DNA of 64,000 bases, taken from NCBI RefSeq assembly GCF_900142225.1, contig NZ_FRAD01000009.1, positions 1 to 64,000 of the forward strand, given 5' to 3'. The DNA is from Hathewaya proteolytica DSM 3090 (GTDB taxonomy: Bacteria > Bacillota > Clostridia > Clostridiales > Clostridiaceae). The notes under the pieces were generated by a model. That model saw nothing but the letters and a program-made list of their open reading frames with translations, did not search any database and was not told the origin of the DNA. Of this stretch, positions 26,348-34,446 are shown piece after piece (the stretch's first letter is position 1; each line of letters begins with the position of its first letter). The position numbers and the translations under genes were made by a program.

Positions 26348-26380
26348 TTCCTCCAAGGCCCAACCACACCTTGCGGGAAT
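26348..26380. repeat. Degenerate AAGGC element, copy 2
   Basis: TTCCTCCAAGGCCCAACC...CTTGCGGGAAT lies directly after the gene at 25655. It shares TTCCTCCAAGGCCC with the copy at 27151. Confidence 0.4.
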
Positions 26381-26465
26381 CTTTTTCACACGCTCAACAC
26401 ATTGCGAAATCTGCTGCCTTTTGTCGAAACTGGATGGATAAATTAATTAGGAGAGGGAAGTTGTT

Positions 26466-27110
26466 ATGAAAGTCATTGCTGTGAATGGAAGTCCAAGAAA
26501 AGGTGGAAACACTGCCGTATGGCTCCAAAACGCACTTAAGGGCGCGGAAACAAAGGGGGCTGAAACAGAGCTAATAAATCTTTATGAATTACATTTTAAA
26601 GGCTGTGTCAGTTGTTTTTCCTGCAAAAGAAAAGGAAATCATTGTAATGGAATCTGTGCAATCAAGGATGATCTTAGAGGAGTTCTTGAGAATATATTGA
26701 CTTGTGACGTTCTTTTGCTGGGTTCTCCCATATATTTCGCAAACATTACCGGTGAAATGCGTTGTTTCCTTGAACGTCTGATATTTCCTAGTCTGCCTTA
26801 TAATATAGGTGACAGATCTATTTTCCACGGAAAAATTGTATCGGCATTTATTTACACTATGAATGTTACGAAAGAACAAATGAAACAGATGAATTATGAA
26901 GCGATCTTTAAGCAAAATCAGATGCTGCTGGAGCTGTTTCGTGGACATTCAGAGATATTTATTTGCAATGATACCTATCAGTTCAAAGATTATTCCATGT
27001 ATGAATCATCTAAATATGACGAGGCGCACAAAGCCCGAGTAAAGGCAGAACAGTTTCCAATCGACTTCCAGAAAGCTTTTAATCTGGGCATTCGGCTGGC
27101 AACGGGTTGA
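26466..27110 (+). CDS. Flavodoxin-like NAD(P)H-dependent oxidoreductase
   Basis: A 214-residue flavoprotein of the iron-sulfur flavoprotein/NADPH-FMN reductase family. The FMN phosphate loop is VNGSPRKGGNTAVW (residues 6-19), and GSPIYFANITGEMRCFLER forms the second flavin contact. Between them CVSCFSCKRKGNHC (about 47-60) resembles the cysteine motif that holds a [4Fe-4S] cluster in iron-sulfur flavoproteins. The ATG follows GGAGAGGGAAG. It probably reduces quinones or takes part in oxygen or disulfide stress. There is no obvious operon partner. Confidence 0.82.
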   Translation: MKVIAVNGSPRKGGNTAVWLQNALKGAETKGAETELINLYELHFKGCVSCFSCKRKGNHCNGICAIKDDLRGVLENILTCDVLLLGSPIYFANITGEMRCFLERLIFPSLPYNIGDRSIFHGKIVSAFIYTMNVTKEQMKQMNYEAIFKQNQMLLELFRGHSEIFICNDTYQFKDYSMYESSKYDEAHKARVKAEQFPIDFQKAFNLGIRLATG

Positions 27111-27150
27111 TTGCTGCTTTAGACTGGATTTCTGAATTGAAAATGATAGT

Positions 27151-27176
27151 TTCCTCCAAGGCCCCACCAGCGTCAA
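27151..27176. repeat. Degenerate AAGGC element, copy 3
   Basis: TTCCTCCAAGGCCCCACCAG lies 40 bp after the flavoprotein gene. It opens the 439-bp gene-free stretch 27111-27549, which also holds the 24-bp repeat, the direct repeats at 27265 and 27418 and a terminator. Confidence 0.4.
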
Positions 27177-27202
27177 GCGGCATCATTATCACCGCCACAA
27201 GG

Positions 27203-27226
27203 CATATTGAGGCGGTTGTTCTGCTG
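27203..27226. repeat. 24-bp repeat, copy 2
   Basis: An exact copy of 5248-5271 (CATATTGAGGCGGTTGTTCT and four more bases). It sits in gene-free DNA with irregular small palindromes such as TAGCGAAGTGAGAGC. Confidence 0.7.
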
Positions 27227-27264
27227 TCACGAGTGTAGCGAAGTGAGAGCAGATATACAACCAC

Positions 27265-27446
27265 CCATGCAAGGTTTGCCCAAGAGGCATTGAAAGCTTA
27301 GTGAATTCGAGGATACGAAGAATGAACTTAGCGAGAAAGCCCATCTTACGAAGAGAAACGGAGTAAGATGTTCCTATCTCATAAGGAGTGCAGCGACAAA
27401 TAAGTTTTCTACAATCACCATGCAAGGGCTTCCAAGAGGCATTGAA
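27265..27446. repeat. Pair of direct repeats in gene-free DNA
   Basis: CCATGCAAGG..CAAGAGGCATTGAA at 27265-27294 recurs at 27418-27446 with a few changes. The 120 bp between contains short imperfect palindromes but no open frame that I would call a gene. Confidence 0.5.
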
Positions 27447-27471
27447 TGACGGATGATATTCAATGCCTTTT
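27438..27471 (+). terminator. Terminator in the gene-free region
   Basis: A perfect 10-bp stem, GGCATTGAAT/ATTCAATGCC, with a 10-nt loop is followed by TTTTCTG. Its left arm is the end of the second direct repeat. Confidence 0.6.
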
Positions 27472-27549
27472 CTGTTCTCGGGAACATATCCATATAATTA
27501 TCCATATTAAAATGTTCTCTAAGAATCGTTAATCAATGGAAACGTGAAG

Positions 27550-27765
27550 ATGAATATTTTTATGGATTGGATATTAAATGAGAGTTTTGAAGGCCGAACT
27601 AACTATGTTACGGAGCCCTATAGAATGGCTTATGCAATAGAAATGGTGGCAAAACTTTATTTAAAGGATAAAGGAATGAATTGGCATCATGCAATGAAGA
27701 AGTTGTTGTCGATGTTTATTTCACACATACAATTCTATAAGCGGTTACCTTTACATAACATATAA
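27550..27765 (+). CDS. Hypothetical small protein
   Basis: A 71-residue product from the ATG at 27550 (MNIFMDWILNESFEGRTNY...). The upstream GGAAACGTGAAG is a poor ribosome site. The sequence EPYRMAYAIEMVAKLYLKDKGMNWHHAMKKL looks helical, and the product ends abruptly in LPLHNI. The DNA is AT-rich like the host. It may be a truncated gene. No family was recognised. Confidence 0.35.
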   Translation: MNIFMDWILNESFEGRTNYVTEPYRMAYAIEMVAKLYLKDKGMNWHHAMKKLLSMFISHIQFYKRLPLHNI

Positions 27766-27766
27766 T

Positions 27767-27976
27767 ATGAAAACATTAAATAAATATATGGTAAATCGAT
27801 TAGAAGGAATTTTGCTTGCAGTTTACGAGAAAAAATGGTTACAATTAGAATTACTGCATGAGTTTCTAACAGGATTTGGTGATGAATGGGATCCAGCTGA
27901 ACCAGATATGAAAGACTTAGATTTAATTTGGGAAAGAAATTTAAAGTTGATAAAAAGCAATCTTAATATTAAATAG
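27767..27976 (+). CDS. Hypothetical small protein
   Basis: A 69-residue product starting 1 nt after the previous stop, with no clear ribosome site, so it would depend on coupling. It is acidic and helical, with GFGDEWDPAEPDMKDLDLIWERNLKLI. Together with the preceding ORF it may be the remains of one longer gene. No family was recognised. Confidence 0.35.
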   Translation: MKTLNKYMVNRLEGILLAVYEKKWLQLELLHEFLTGFGDEWDPAEPDMKDLDLIWERNLKLIKSNLNIK

Positions 27977-28182
27977 AAATTTATGATTAGATTTTATAGA
28001 CAGGTGAATTATATGTATTAAATAAATTTGGTTTAAAAATTGAAATTCTTGAATCATTATCATATAAATCTAAACTAGGAATTAGTTTTAAGAGATCTTT
28101 AGGAAGATTTAATAAAGATAATGTCATAGAAGAAATAAAAAAGGTTAGGCTGTGGTATAACCAACAAAACATAATTGATAGT

Positions 28183-28629
28183 TTGCCAATAGATTCGAGG
28201 ATAAAGAGTATTGGTTCGGCAATAATAAAATTTGATAAATATTATCCAGATGTAAATTTTTCCAGCGTATTTAATGATATATTGGGATTTAGAGCAGTTT
28301 GTTCTGATTATAGTGAGGTACTTGAATTAGAACTTGAAAAGAATATCAGAATTGTTGATATGTCAAAAGGAAAATCAAATGATGACGGGTATCGTGGAAT
28401 TCATGTGTATTATCAAAAAACTAATTACCATTATCCTATAGAGATACAGTTAAATGCATATTATGATAGACAATTTAATGATTGGATGCATGATAAATTT
28501 TATAAAAGAGGATTTGATAAGAGTATTGGACAAATCTTGCGTAAACAATACGAAGATGGTAAAATAAAAACAAGAAAAGAATTTGAGGAGGTGCTAAAGT
28601 ATGTGTTATCTAATTGCAAAAAAGTTTAA
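28183..28629 (+). CDS. RelA/SpoT-domain (GTP pyrophosphokinase-like) protein, 5' end disrupted
   Basis: The frame encodes a small alarmone-synthetase-like domain: RIKSIGSAIIKF, NDILGFRAVCSDY, DDGYRGIHVYY, YPIEIQLNAYYD and FNDWMHDKFYKRG, in the order of the RelA/SpoT nucleotidyltransferase family. The frame is coding and open from 28000 (LNKFGLKIEILESL...), about 60 residues before the first possible start, a TTG at 28183 with no ribosome site. A likely original start, ATG at 28013 after AGGTGA, is separated from the frame by two extra bases. The gene is either damaged or started unusually. Its 3' end overlaps the next gene by 29 bp. In accessory DNA such genes can be toxic synthetases. Confidence 0.65.
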   Translation: MPIDSRIKSIGSAIIKFDKYYPDVNFSSVFNDILGFRAVCSDYSEVLELELEKNIRIVDMSKGKSNDDGYRGIHVYYQKTNYHYPIEIQLNAYYDRQFNDWMHDKFYKRGFDKSIGQILRKQYEDGKIKTRKEFEEVLKYVLSNCKKV

Positions 28630-28822
28630 TGAATCAGGTAGTATTGCACTTAAAACTGTTAGGGGCAAAGAACTAGCCTATTTTGTTGATGAATTTCAGG
28701 AAAAGATAGGATATGATATTCAATTAGTTACCATAACTAGGCCTTCAGCATATGGTGAATATGAGCCATATCAATTTGTAGATAGTTATGAGGAGTTTGA
28801 GAAGAAAGTAAATTTAATGTAA
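28601..28822 (+). CDS. Small conserved protein, DUF6718-like, paired with the RelA/SpoT gene
   Basis: A 73-residue protein, MCYLIAKKFNESG..., with the motif QLVTITRPSAYGEYEPY. This matches a small clostridial family that I associate with DUF6718; that name is from memory. A strong GAGGAGGTG ribosome site lies inside the 3' end of the RelA/SpoT gene, so the two are co-translated. The overlap suggests a functional pair, possibly toxin and antitoxin. A terminator follows at 28849. Confidence 0.6.
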   Translation: MCYLIAKKFNESGSIALKTVRGKELAYFVDEFQEKIGYDIQLVTITRPSAYGEYEPYQFVDSYEEFEKKVNLM

Positions 28823-28848
28823 TATTATAAACAGTAAAATTAGGTAAG

Positions 28849-28879
28849 GAGATAAGACTATAGGTTTTGTCTCTTTTTT
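28849..28879 (+). terminator. Terminator of the RelA/SpoT pair
   Basis: A 10-bp stem with two wobble pairs (GAGATAAGAC/GTTTTGTCTC), a 5-nt loop and a run of six T. Confidence 0.8.
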
Positions 28880-28989
28880 ATAAAGATAAAAAATCTAAGT
28901 ACAAAGGGTTATACTGTGTACCTTTTGTCTAGGGTGAGCACAAAATAGTGAACCCTGAGATTCTTATTATACAAAAGGAGGGCCCTATT

Positions 28990-29514
28990 TTGAATATAGA
29001 TTATAACGGGTTATGTATTAGAAATGCTGAGGAAAATGATTGCGAACAATTGGCAATGTGGTGGAATGACGGAAAGGTAATGGCGCATGCAGGATTCCCT
29101 AAAGGACTTGGAATATCTGCTGCTGAAATAGAGAGCCAGCTTGCTAATGATAGTGATGAGACCAAAAGGAGGTTAATTATAGAATATCAGGATAAGTTAA
29201 TAGGAGAAATGAGTTTTTATTCCTATGAAAATGCTAAATATGAGATAGGTATAAAGATATGTGAGCCTGCTTATCAGGAAAAAGGACTTGGACGAATTGC
29301 GTTAAGTATGCTGATTGAAAAATTATTTCATATGGGAGCAAAACTTATTTTTTTAGATACTAACCTCAATAATACTAGGGCTCAACATGTATATGAAAAA
29401 TTAGGTTTCAAAAAAGTAGCAATAAATAAGAATTCGTGGAAAGATCAGTTGGGGGATTTTCAGTCATCTGTTGACTATGAATTGACTAAAGATGATTTTT
29501 GTAATTTAAAATAA
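28990..29514 (+). CDS. GNAT family N-acetyltransferase
   Basis: A 174-residue RimJ/RimL-like acetyltransferase. The start is a TTG at 28990, chosen because AAGGAGG (28976-28982) stands 7 nt before it; a GTG at 28948 has no such site. Strand-helix motifs are typical: LCIRNAEENDCEQLAMWWND, the acetyl-CoA loop YQEKGLGRIALSMLIEKLF, and the C-terminal LNNTRAQHVYEKLGFKKV. Substrates of this group include protein N-termini and aminoglycosides; nothing here decides between them. It forms a single-gene unit after the RelA/SpoT terminator. Confidence 0.82.
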   Translation: MNIDYNGLCIRNAEENDCEQLAMWWNDGKVMAHAGFPKGLGISAAEIESQLANDSDETKRRLIIEYQDKLIGEMSFYSYENAKYEIGIKICEPAYQEKGLGRIALSMLIEKLFHMGAKLIFLDTNLNNTRAQHVYEKLGFKKVAINKNSWKDQLGDFQSSVDYELTKDDFCNLK

Positions 29515-29608
29515 ACCAAGTAAATTATTTTAATAATAATCAAATAACTAGTTAGGTATTTAGTTAACAAAATTCATTTATATAATACGGTGCGAAGGGG
29601 TAGAGTAT

Positions 29609-29797
29609 ATGAAAAAATATGAATATGTAAGTTTAGAAATTGGTAAAGTCTTCAGCTCTGGTAATGAAAACCATAGAGAAATTATTGATAAATATGCTTG
29701 CGAAGGTTATAGGTATGTAGGATTCATGCCTACAAAAATAGAATATCATGGGAAAATAGATATGGTAGATCTAATCTTTGAAAAAGAGATTGAATAG
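29609..29797 (+). CDS. DUF4177 family small protein
   Basis: A 62-residue protein (MKKYEYVSLEIGKVFSSG..., then DKYACEGYRYVGFMP and DLIFEKE). This is the usual pattern of DUF4177: an N-terminal YEY strand, a helix, a glycine-aromatic turn and a final strand. A GAAGGGG site precedes the ATG at 29609. The function is unknown. A terminator follows. Confidence 0.7.
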   Translation: MKKYEYVSLEIGKVFSSGNENHREIIDKYACEGYRYVGFMPTKIEYHGKIDMVDLIFEKEIE

Positions 29798-29825
29798 CCA
29801 ATTTTTATCTAGAAATGCTAAGAAG

Positions 29826-29851
29826 AACTTAGAGAAATCTAGGTTTTTTTT
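29826..29851 (+). terminator. Terminator after the DUF4177 gene
   Basis: An 8-bp stem, AACTTAGA/TCTAGGTT, with a GAAA tetraloop and eight T. Confidence 0.8.
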
Positions 29852-29974
29852 GCTAACATAAAGGTATAGTCTAACAACTTTTCGTTGACATATATCCTAT
29901 TAGTAAAATCAAATGAAATAACTTTGAAAATTAGATATAATATAAATGAAAATATAGTAAGGGAGAGGTGCATT

Positions 29975-30502
29975 ATGAAGCTTATTATTTCTTTCTCAGG
30001 TAGGGAAAATGGCAATTGTAAAGCTTTGGCTGAGTATATTAGTAAAACTAACGATAAAATTATTGATTTCAAGAGTTTAGATATTCACGGTTGCAGTAAC
30101 TGTGAATATGAATGTTTTACTAATAAATGCAAGTATAGGGATGATGATATTTATTCATTATATAATGGAATGGTTAATTATGATAAAGTGATTTTAATTG
30201 TGCCAATCTATTGTGGAAATCCATCGTCTCTCTATTATATTTTCAATGAACGTAGTCAGAATTATTTTATGCACAATGAAGAGAAATATAATGATATTGT
30301 GAATCGTTTGTTTTTCATTGGTGTATACGGAAGTTGTGAAGAAGCCCCAGATTTTTTAGATGTATTTGAAAAATGGTTTGATTGCGCGGATTCAAAAAAA
30401 CATATTCTCGGAATAGAACGACATAAATACAATGAAAAGATAAATGATTGTATAGTTGATGCAACAGGTGTTAAAGAAATAGTAGATGAATTTCTAAAGT
30501 AA
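29975..30502 (+). CDS. Flavodoxin-fold oxidoreductase
   Basis: A 175-residue flavoprotein-like protein. The ATG at 29975 follows GGGAGAGGTG; the frame is open upstream but lacks a ribosome site there. ISFSGRENGNCKALAEYI is the FMN phosphate-binding loop. DIHGCSNCEYECF and KCKYRDDDIY supply cysteines as in iron-sulfur flavoproteins. VPIYCGNPSSLYYIFNERSQ is the second flavin contact. Its 3' end is duplicated as a scar at 31350-31406. Confidence 0.7.
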   Translation: MKLIISFSGRENGNCKALAEYISKTNDKIIDFKSLDIHGCSNCEYECFTNKCKYRDDDIYSLYNGMVNYDKVILIVPIYCGNPSSLYYIFNERSQNYFMHNEEKYNDIVNRLFFIGVYGSCEEAPDFLDVFEKWFDCADSKKHILGIERHKYNEKINDCIVDATGVKEIVDEFLK

Positions 30503-30670
30503 TAATGGGGGCGTTTTTTGAGCTACATTGGTTGTATTGATATAATGGGTGGAGATATAAAGGATATAATGGTAAACTAAAAAAGTAGGCTACTCGTCAT
30601 TAGATATAATTGCACTTTGTTACACTTTGGGGTTGCAAAATACAATTTATTTTATAGGAGAGGTGAAGAT

Positions 30671-31321
30671 ATGATAAATATTACCCAAATAATAGGTATT
30701 TCAAATAGTTATCCAGAAGAAATTGAGGGAACAAATGAATGGTATTCCTCTAGAGAAGAGTCAGTTGAAGTTTGTGACTTATACGAAGCACAAGAGATAT
30801 TTAATAAAAATGGATTTTTTAAAGGAATAAATTATCACTTAATTCATTACCCTGATGGGAAGGTACATTCACCATTCCAAATCCAAGCAAATATATATGT
30901 TGAAAAACCAATATGGAATAATGGAGTATTAAATTTTTTAGTTATTGATTTTGTTGAAAATTTAATTAGGATTACAGAATATATGCCAGCCGAAGAAAAA
31001 TTAGAAGTAATTACTGAGTTGCATTTATCAGAAGTTGAAGATTGCTATAACTTAATGCTTGAAACAACACCACTTACTCTTGGAAGAAGTGGACATGATG
31101 GATTCTACGAAATTGTTTGGCCAGAAAAAAAGAAAATTGCTATTGGAGAAACAGAAACGGTATTATTTCGGGATGAGGATAAGTTATATCTATCGGAATG
31201 GTACGAGGATCCGGACTATCATGAAAATGTAATAGTTAGAGATATTCAAACAGGGAATATAATTGAAAAAAGTGAAGGTTATTTACGTAGACTACCTAAT
31301 AACGTGTACTGGAAAATATAA
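30671..31321 (+). CDS. Hypothetical protein
   Basis: A 216-residue acidic soluble protein with an AGGAGAGGTG site before the ATG at 30671. Visible segments include YHLIHYPDGKVHSPFQIQAN, LGRSGHDGFYEIVWPEKKK and YLRRLPNNVYWK. The composition suggests mixed alpha/beta with no membrane segment or catalytic motif. It lies between the flavoprotein gene and the scar of a duplicated copy of that gene's end, so it may have been carried in with the duplication. No family was recognised. Confidence 0.6.
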   Translation: MINITQIIGISNSYPEEIEGTNEWYSSREESVEVCDLYEAQEIFNKNGFFKGINYHLIHYPDGKVHSPFQIQANIYVEKPIWNNGVLNFLVIDFVENLIRITEYMPAEEKLEVITELHLSEVEDCYNLMLETTPLTLGRSGHDGFYEIVWPEKKKIAIGETETVLFRDEDKLYLSEWYEDPDYHENVIVRDIQTGNIIEKSEGYLRRLPNNVYWKI

Positions 31322-31349
31322 ATACAATATTGTTTAGCCATAAAGTGAA

Positions 31350-31406
31350 GGTTGCATTGTTGATTCAATAGTTGTTAATGAAATAGTGGATGAATTTCTA
31401 AAGTAA
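31350..31406 (+). pseudogene. Scar: duplicated C-terminus of the flavoprotein at 29975
   Basis: Eighteen codons, GCIVDSIVVNEIVDEFLK and a stop, match the end of the gene at 29975 (CIVDATGVKEIVDEFLK). The similarity runs on past the stop (TAATAATGGGG.. and GAACTACGTT against GAGCTACATT). The rest of 31322-31789 has no gene; it ends with the AbiE promoter. Confidence 0.7.
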
Positions 31407-31736
31407 TAATGGGGTTCATTTTGAACTACGTTAAAGGGTTTGTGAACTAGTTCCCACAAATAAACAGTAGTATATGACAGCTTTCTGTGGTGTGTATGCT
31501 ATATAAAAGGTAAACACATTGGCGTGACACGATTTCCAGATTAAAAAAATATTTCCGTAAACAGAAAATGGATTCACCTTTGAAACAGTGATATAAGAAA
31601 TATACAAAACTTAGAAGTATAAGGAGCATTCATTAAAATTGGATGCTCTTACTTTTTATAAATTCAAGTTTATTGCAAATGTATATTAGGTGAAATTTTG
31701 TTTATAATAATAATGTCAAGTAAAAATCAAAAAAAC

Positions 31737-31766
31737 TTGACGAATAAGAGTTATAAATCATATAAT
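31737..31766 (+). promoter_or_regulatory. Promoter of the AbiE operon
   Basis: TTGACG at 31737-31742 and TATAAT at 31761-31766 have an 18-bp spacer, 24 bp before the TTG start. Confidence 0.65.
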
Positions 31767-31789
31767 TTAATTAGAGAGAAGGTGATATT

Positions 31790-32491
31790 TTGAATTATCA
31801 ACTTGAAGTAAGAAAAAAGATAGAAGAATATCCAGTTAAGGAGTTAATTATTGCCAATAGATTTTTAAAGCAAAACCTACCATATATTCCGGCAGATGCT
31901 TATTATAAAAGCATAGAAAGAATGTTAAGAAATGGCGAATTAGAAAGGGTGGCTAAAGGGGTTTATTGTAGACCTAAAATCACTAAGTTTGGAAAAGTAT
32001 CAGCCAGTGAAGAAAATATATTAAATTATTTTATTGGAAAAGAAAATTATACAGGGGTTGTTGTAGGTTATAGATTATATAATAAATATGGGATTACAAC
32101 TCAAGTATCTAAGACAGTTAATATTTATTCAAATATTTTAGAGGAAGAAACAAAAGTCATTAAAAATGTCCAAATAAAGAAAATAAATATATCAATTAAT
32201 TCAAAAACTAAGAGAGCAATAGAACAGTTGGAAATATTAGAAAATCATAATCAAATTGAAGAGATTGATAGAAAGAAAATGGTATACGTTCATGGGATTA
32301 TTGCAGAAGAATATTCAGATGAAGTTTTTACAAGTGTTTTAAGAAATATGAAGTATAAAAAAAGAACTATTGCTTTTTTAGAAAGTATTTTAAAGGGTAA
32401 AAGAGTAGAAAATACTCTTTCACAGTTTTTAAATAAGACGTCAAAATATAAAATACCAACAATGGAGGAATCTTATGAATCTGCATACTAA
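31790..32491 (+). CDS. AbiEi-type antitoxin (DUF6088-like)
   Basis: A 233-residue protein of the type IV toxin-antitoxin AbiE family. The TTG start at 31790 follows GAAGGTGAT. The N-terminal winged helix (IIANRFLKQNLPYIPADAY..IERMLRNGELERVAKGVY) binds the operon promoter. The middle VGYRLYNKYGITTQ and NIYSN segment is characteristic. The gene is intact and overlaps the toxin gene by 17 bp. AbiEi represses the operon and counters AbiEii without direct contact. Here the toxin is broken, so it may survive as a free regulator. Confidence 0.8.
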   Translation: MNYQLEVRKKIEEYPVKELIIANRFLKQNLPYIPADAYYKSIERMLRNGELERVAKGVYCRPKITKFGKVSASEENILNYFIGKENYTGVVVGYRLYNKYGITTQVSKTVNIYSNILEEETKVIKNVQIKKINISINSKTKRAIEQLEILENHNQIEEIDRKKMVYVHGIIAEEYSDEVFTSVLRNMKYKKRTIAFLESILKGKRVENTLSQFLNKTSKYKIPTMEESYESAY

Positions 32492-33407
32492 TAAAGAAGA
32501 TTTTGAAGATTTATGTGTACTCACAAGCGAATATATAGGAATTCCTCAAGATGCTGTAAAAAGAGATTATTATCTTGTAATGTTACTTAAAAACTTACAA
32601 GATAGCAATTTTGCTAGTGAATGTGTATTTAAAGGTGGAACATCATTAAGTAAATGTTATCCAGGATCAATAAATAGGTTTTCAGAAGATATTGGTTTAA
32701 CATTTATACCAAAAGAACAATTAAGTAACAACCAATACAGTAAAACATTAAAAAAGATAGAAAAAATAATAATTGCAGATGCAAAAAGCGAAAAGATAGA
32801 AGATGAACGTAGTGATAGAAGTAAAAGCTCATATGTATGGTTTGAAGAAGAAGGTAGAGTTAAAATGGAGATAGGTTCAAGTGTTATGCCAGATCCTTAT
32901 GAAGCAAGAGTTCTAAAAACTTATATTCAAGGATTTTTAGAGCATAAAAATATGTGTGATGAAATAAGATAATATGAATTAGAAGAAGTTAATATTAATG
33001 TGTTAAGCATTCAAAGAACCTTTCTTGATAAAATTTTTTCAGTTAAAAGGCACACAATAGATGGAAATATAACCGAAAAAGTAAGACATATATATGATGT
33101 GACACAATTGTATAAGATGAAAAAAATAAAAGATTTTATTAATAATAAGAATGATTTGAAGAATCTAGTAAAAAAAATCAAAGAAACTGATTCTTTTTAT
33201 TTAGAAAAACGTAATAAACCATCTAAATACAATCCTCTTGAAAAATATAATTTTAATTTATGGAAGATATATTTTAAAGATGATGTTAAAAAAAGCTATG
33301 AATCTTTGCATGAAAACCTAGTATATGGAAACAAAAAGCAGGATTTTAAAGAGGCCATGGAAACTTTTAAATCTATAGGTTTTTTATTTGAGGATATAGA
33401 TGAGTAA
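32475..33407 (+). pseudogene. AbiEii-type nucleotidyltransferase toxin, inactivated
   Basis: The frame encodes an AbiEii/AbiGii toxin: VFKGGTSLSKCYPGS, then NRFSEDIGLTF, then IQRTFLDKIFSVKRH and a helical C-terminus. A TAA at 32970-32972 interrupts it in frame between DEIR and YELEEVNIN, leaving 165 residues. The frame then continues to 33407. The catalytic D-x-D motif, normally SEDID, reads SEDIG (Gly74, GGT at 32694-32696). Both changes predict loss of function. The ATG at 32475 follows GGAGGAATC within the antitoxin's 3' end. Confidence 0.82.
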
Positions 33408-33644
33408 AATATATTGGAGTATTAGTCAAAGCATCATGTTTTAGATATTTAACCTGTCTACTTGACAGGTGGCATATCAGTTAATAATCGGGTGCTTTTC
33501 TATATAAATAATTATAAAAAATAGAAGGAATATTTAAATTTATAAAGAAATATATACGTAAGGGTAAATTTATGCTATTTACTATTATAAATTTTATAAA
33601 TAATGAGTAATTAACTCAATAAGATTTTAAAGGGGATGTTTTAA

Positions 33645-33878
33645 TTGTCAAGAAATGTATACCATGTTGTGCATAATAGTGATAAAGAAGTTTGGCAGGT
33701 AAAAAAAGAGGGAAGTTCAACAGCAATTAAGAATTGTGATACAAAGAATGAAGCAATTGATTATGCTGTAGAATTAGCAAAAAATAACAAACCAAGTCAA
33801 GTAAAAATTCATAAAAAAGATGGAACTATCGAAAGTGAAAGAACTTATGGAGATGATCCTTGTCCTCCAAGAGGATAA
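33645..33878 (+). CDS. DUF2188 family protein
   Basis: A 77-residue basic protein with a TTG start after AAGGGGATG. The order YHVVHNSDKEVWQVKKEGS, KNEAIDYAVELAKNN, then VKIHKKDGTIESERTYG is the DUF2188 pattern: three strands around a helix. It ends in DPCPPRG. The function is unknown. A terminator follows. The gap 33408-33644 holds only a short perfect hairpin (ACCTGTC/GACAGGT at 33452-33470). Confidence 0.8.
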   Translation: MSRNVYHVVHNSDKEVWQVKKEGSSTAIKNCDTKNEAIDYAVELAKNNKPSQVKIHKKDGTIESERTYGDDPCPPRG

Positions 33879-33915
33879 TATTATAATTATTTTTTAGTAA
33901 ATTACTCATTATTTT

Positions 33916-33953
33916 AAAACATCAGCTACAAATAGTATCTGGTGTTTTATTTT
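33916..33953 (+). terminator. Terminator after the DUF2188 gene
   Basis: A 10-bp stem, AAAACATCAG/CTGGTGTTTT, followed by ATTTTG. Confidence 0.65.
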
Positions 33954-33994
33954 GACTAAAAATATTTAATAAGGTTGTTTTTGAGAGCATAGTT

Positions 33995-34380
33995 TTAAGC
34001 GTCAAAATTAAGTACCTAGAAAACCAACCTTCTATTGATAAACTTAAGTAAAAGATTATCAAGGGAGGATTGCTTATGTGTAAAAAATTAGATAATAAGG
34101 CTTGGGAGGAATATTTAAATAACTTTGACGCTGTTAAAAAGAGACAATAACAGTAAGAGGTTTCTGCGAAGAAAACAACCTTAGTAAGAGTTAATTTTAT
34201 TATCATAAAAAAAGACTAGGAAATGTAGCCGGAGGTAAAGAACCTGTTTTTCAAGGTATCTCTTTGAATTGTAAGGTTCATAGTATGGAAGAAGACACAT
34301 GTACATCAAAAGAAGTAAAAATTACCATAGTGCCATTTTTACATAACCTTTTGCATAGTACTTTTGCTATCTGCATATAA
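33995..34380 (+). mobile_element. IS66-family remnant (left end and broken orfA)
   Basis: The end sequence TTAAGCGTCAAAATTAAGTA resembles IS66 termini. An ATG at 34076 after GGGAGG opens MCKKLDNKAWEEYLNNF, a short accessory ORF typical of IS66. A 1-nt deletion near 34148 and a TAA in place of a glutamine codon break it. Coding sense resumes as ITVRGFCEENNLSKS and FYYHKKRLGN. Translation stops at 34378-34380, where an inverted repeat begins. The transposase itself is missing. A second copy of the end lies at 39272. Confidence 0.65.
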
Positions 34381-34404
34381 AGCAGTAAAATGATATGCAG
34401 ATAG
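34367..34404. repeat. Perfect 12-bp inverted repeat at the IS66/Fic junction
   Basis: CTATCTGCATAT (34367-34378) and ATATGCAGATAG (34393-34404) are exact inverts. A partial third copy, CTGCATATAAACAG, lies at 34426-34439 just before the truncated fic gene. Confidence 0.6.
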
Positions 34405-34446
34405 TAGCGAAATATTATTGATTTTCTGCATATAAACAGAGATGCG

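Noticed and set aside
25498..27176. Chromosomal integron cassette array
   Set aside because: GCCTAAC and GCCCAAC resemble the attC R'' box, and one element follows each gene, but no matching GTTRRRY box or foldable attC arms were found downstream, and no integrase is near.
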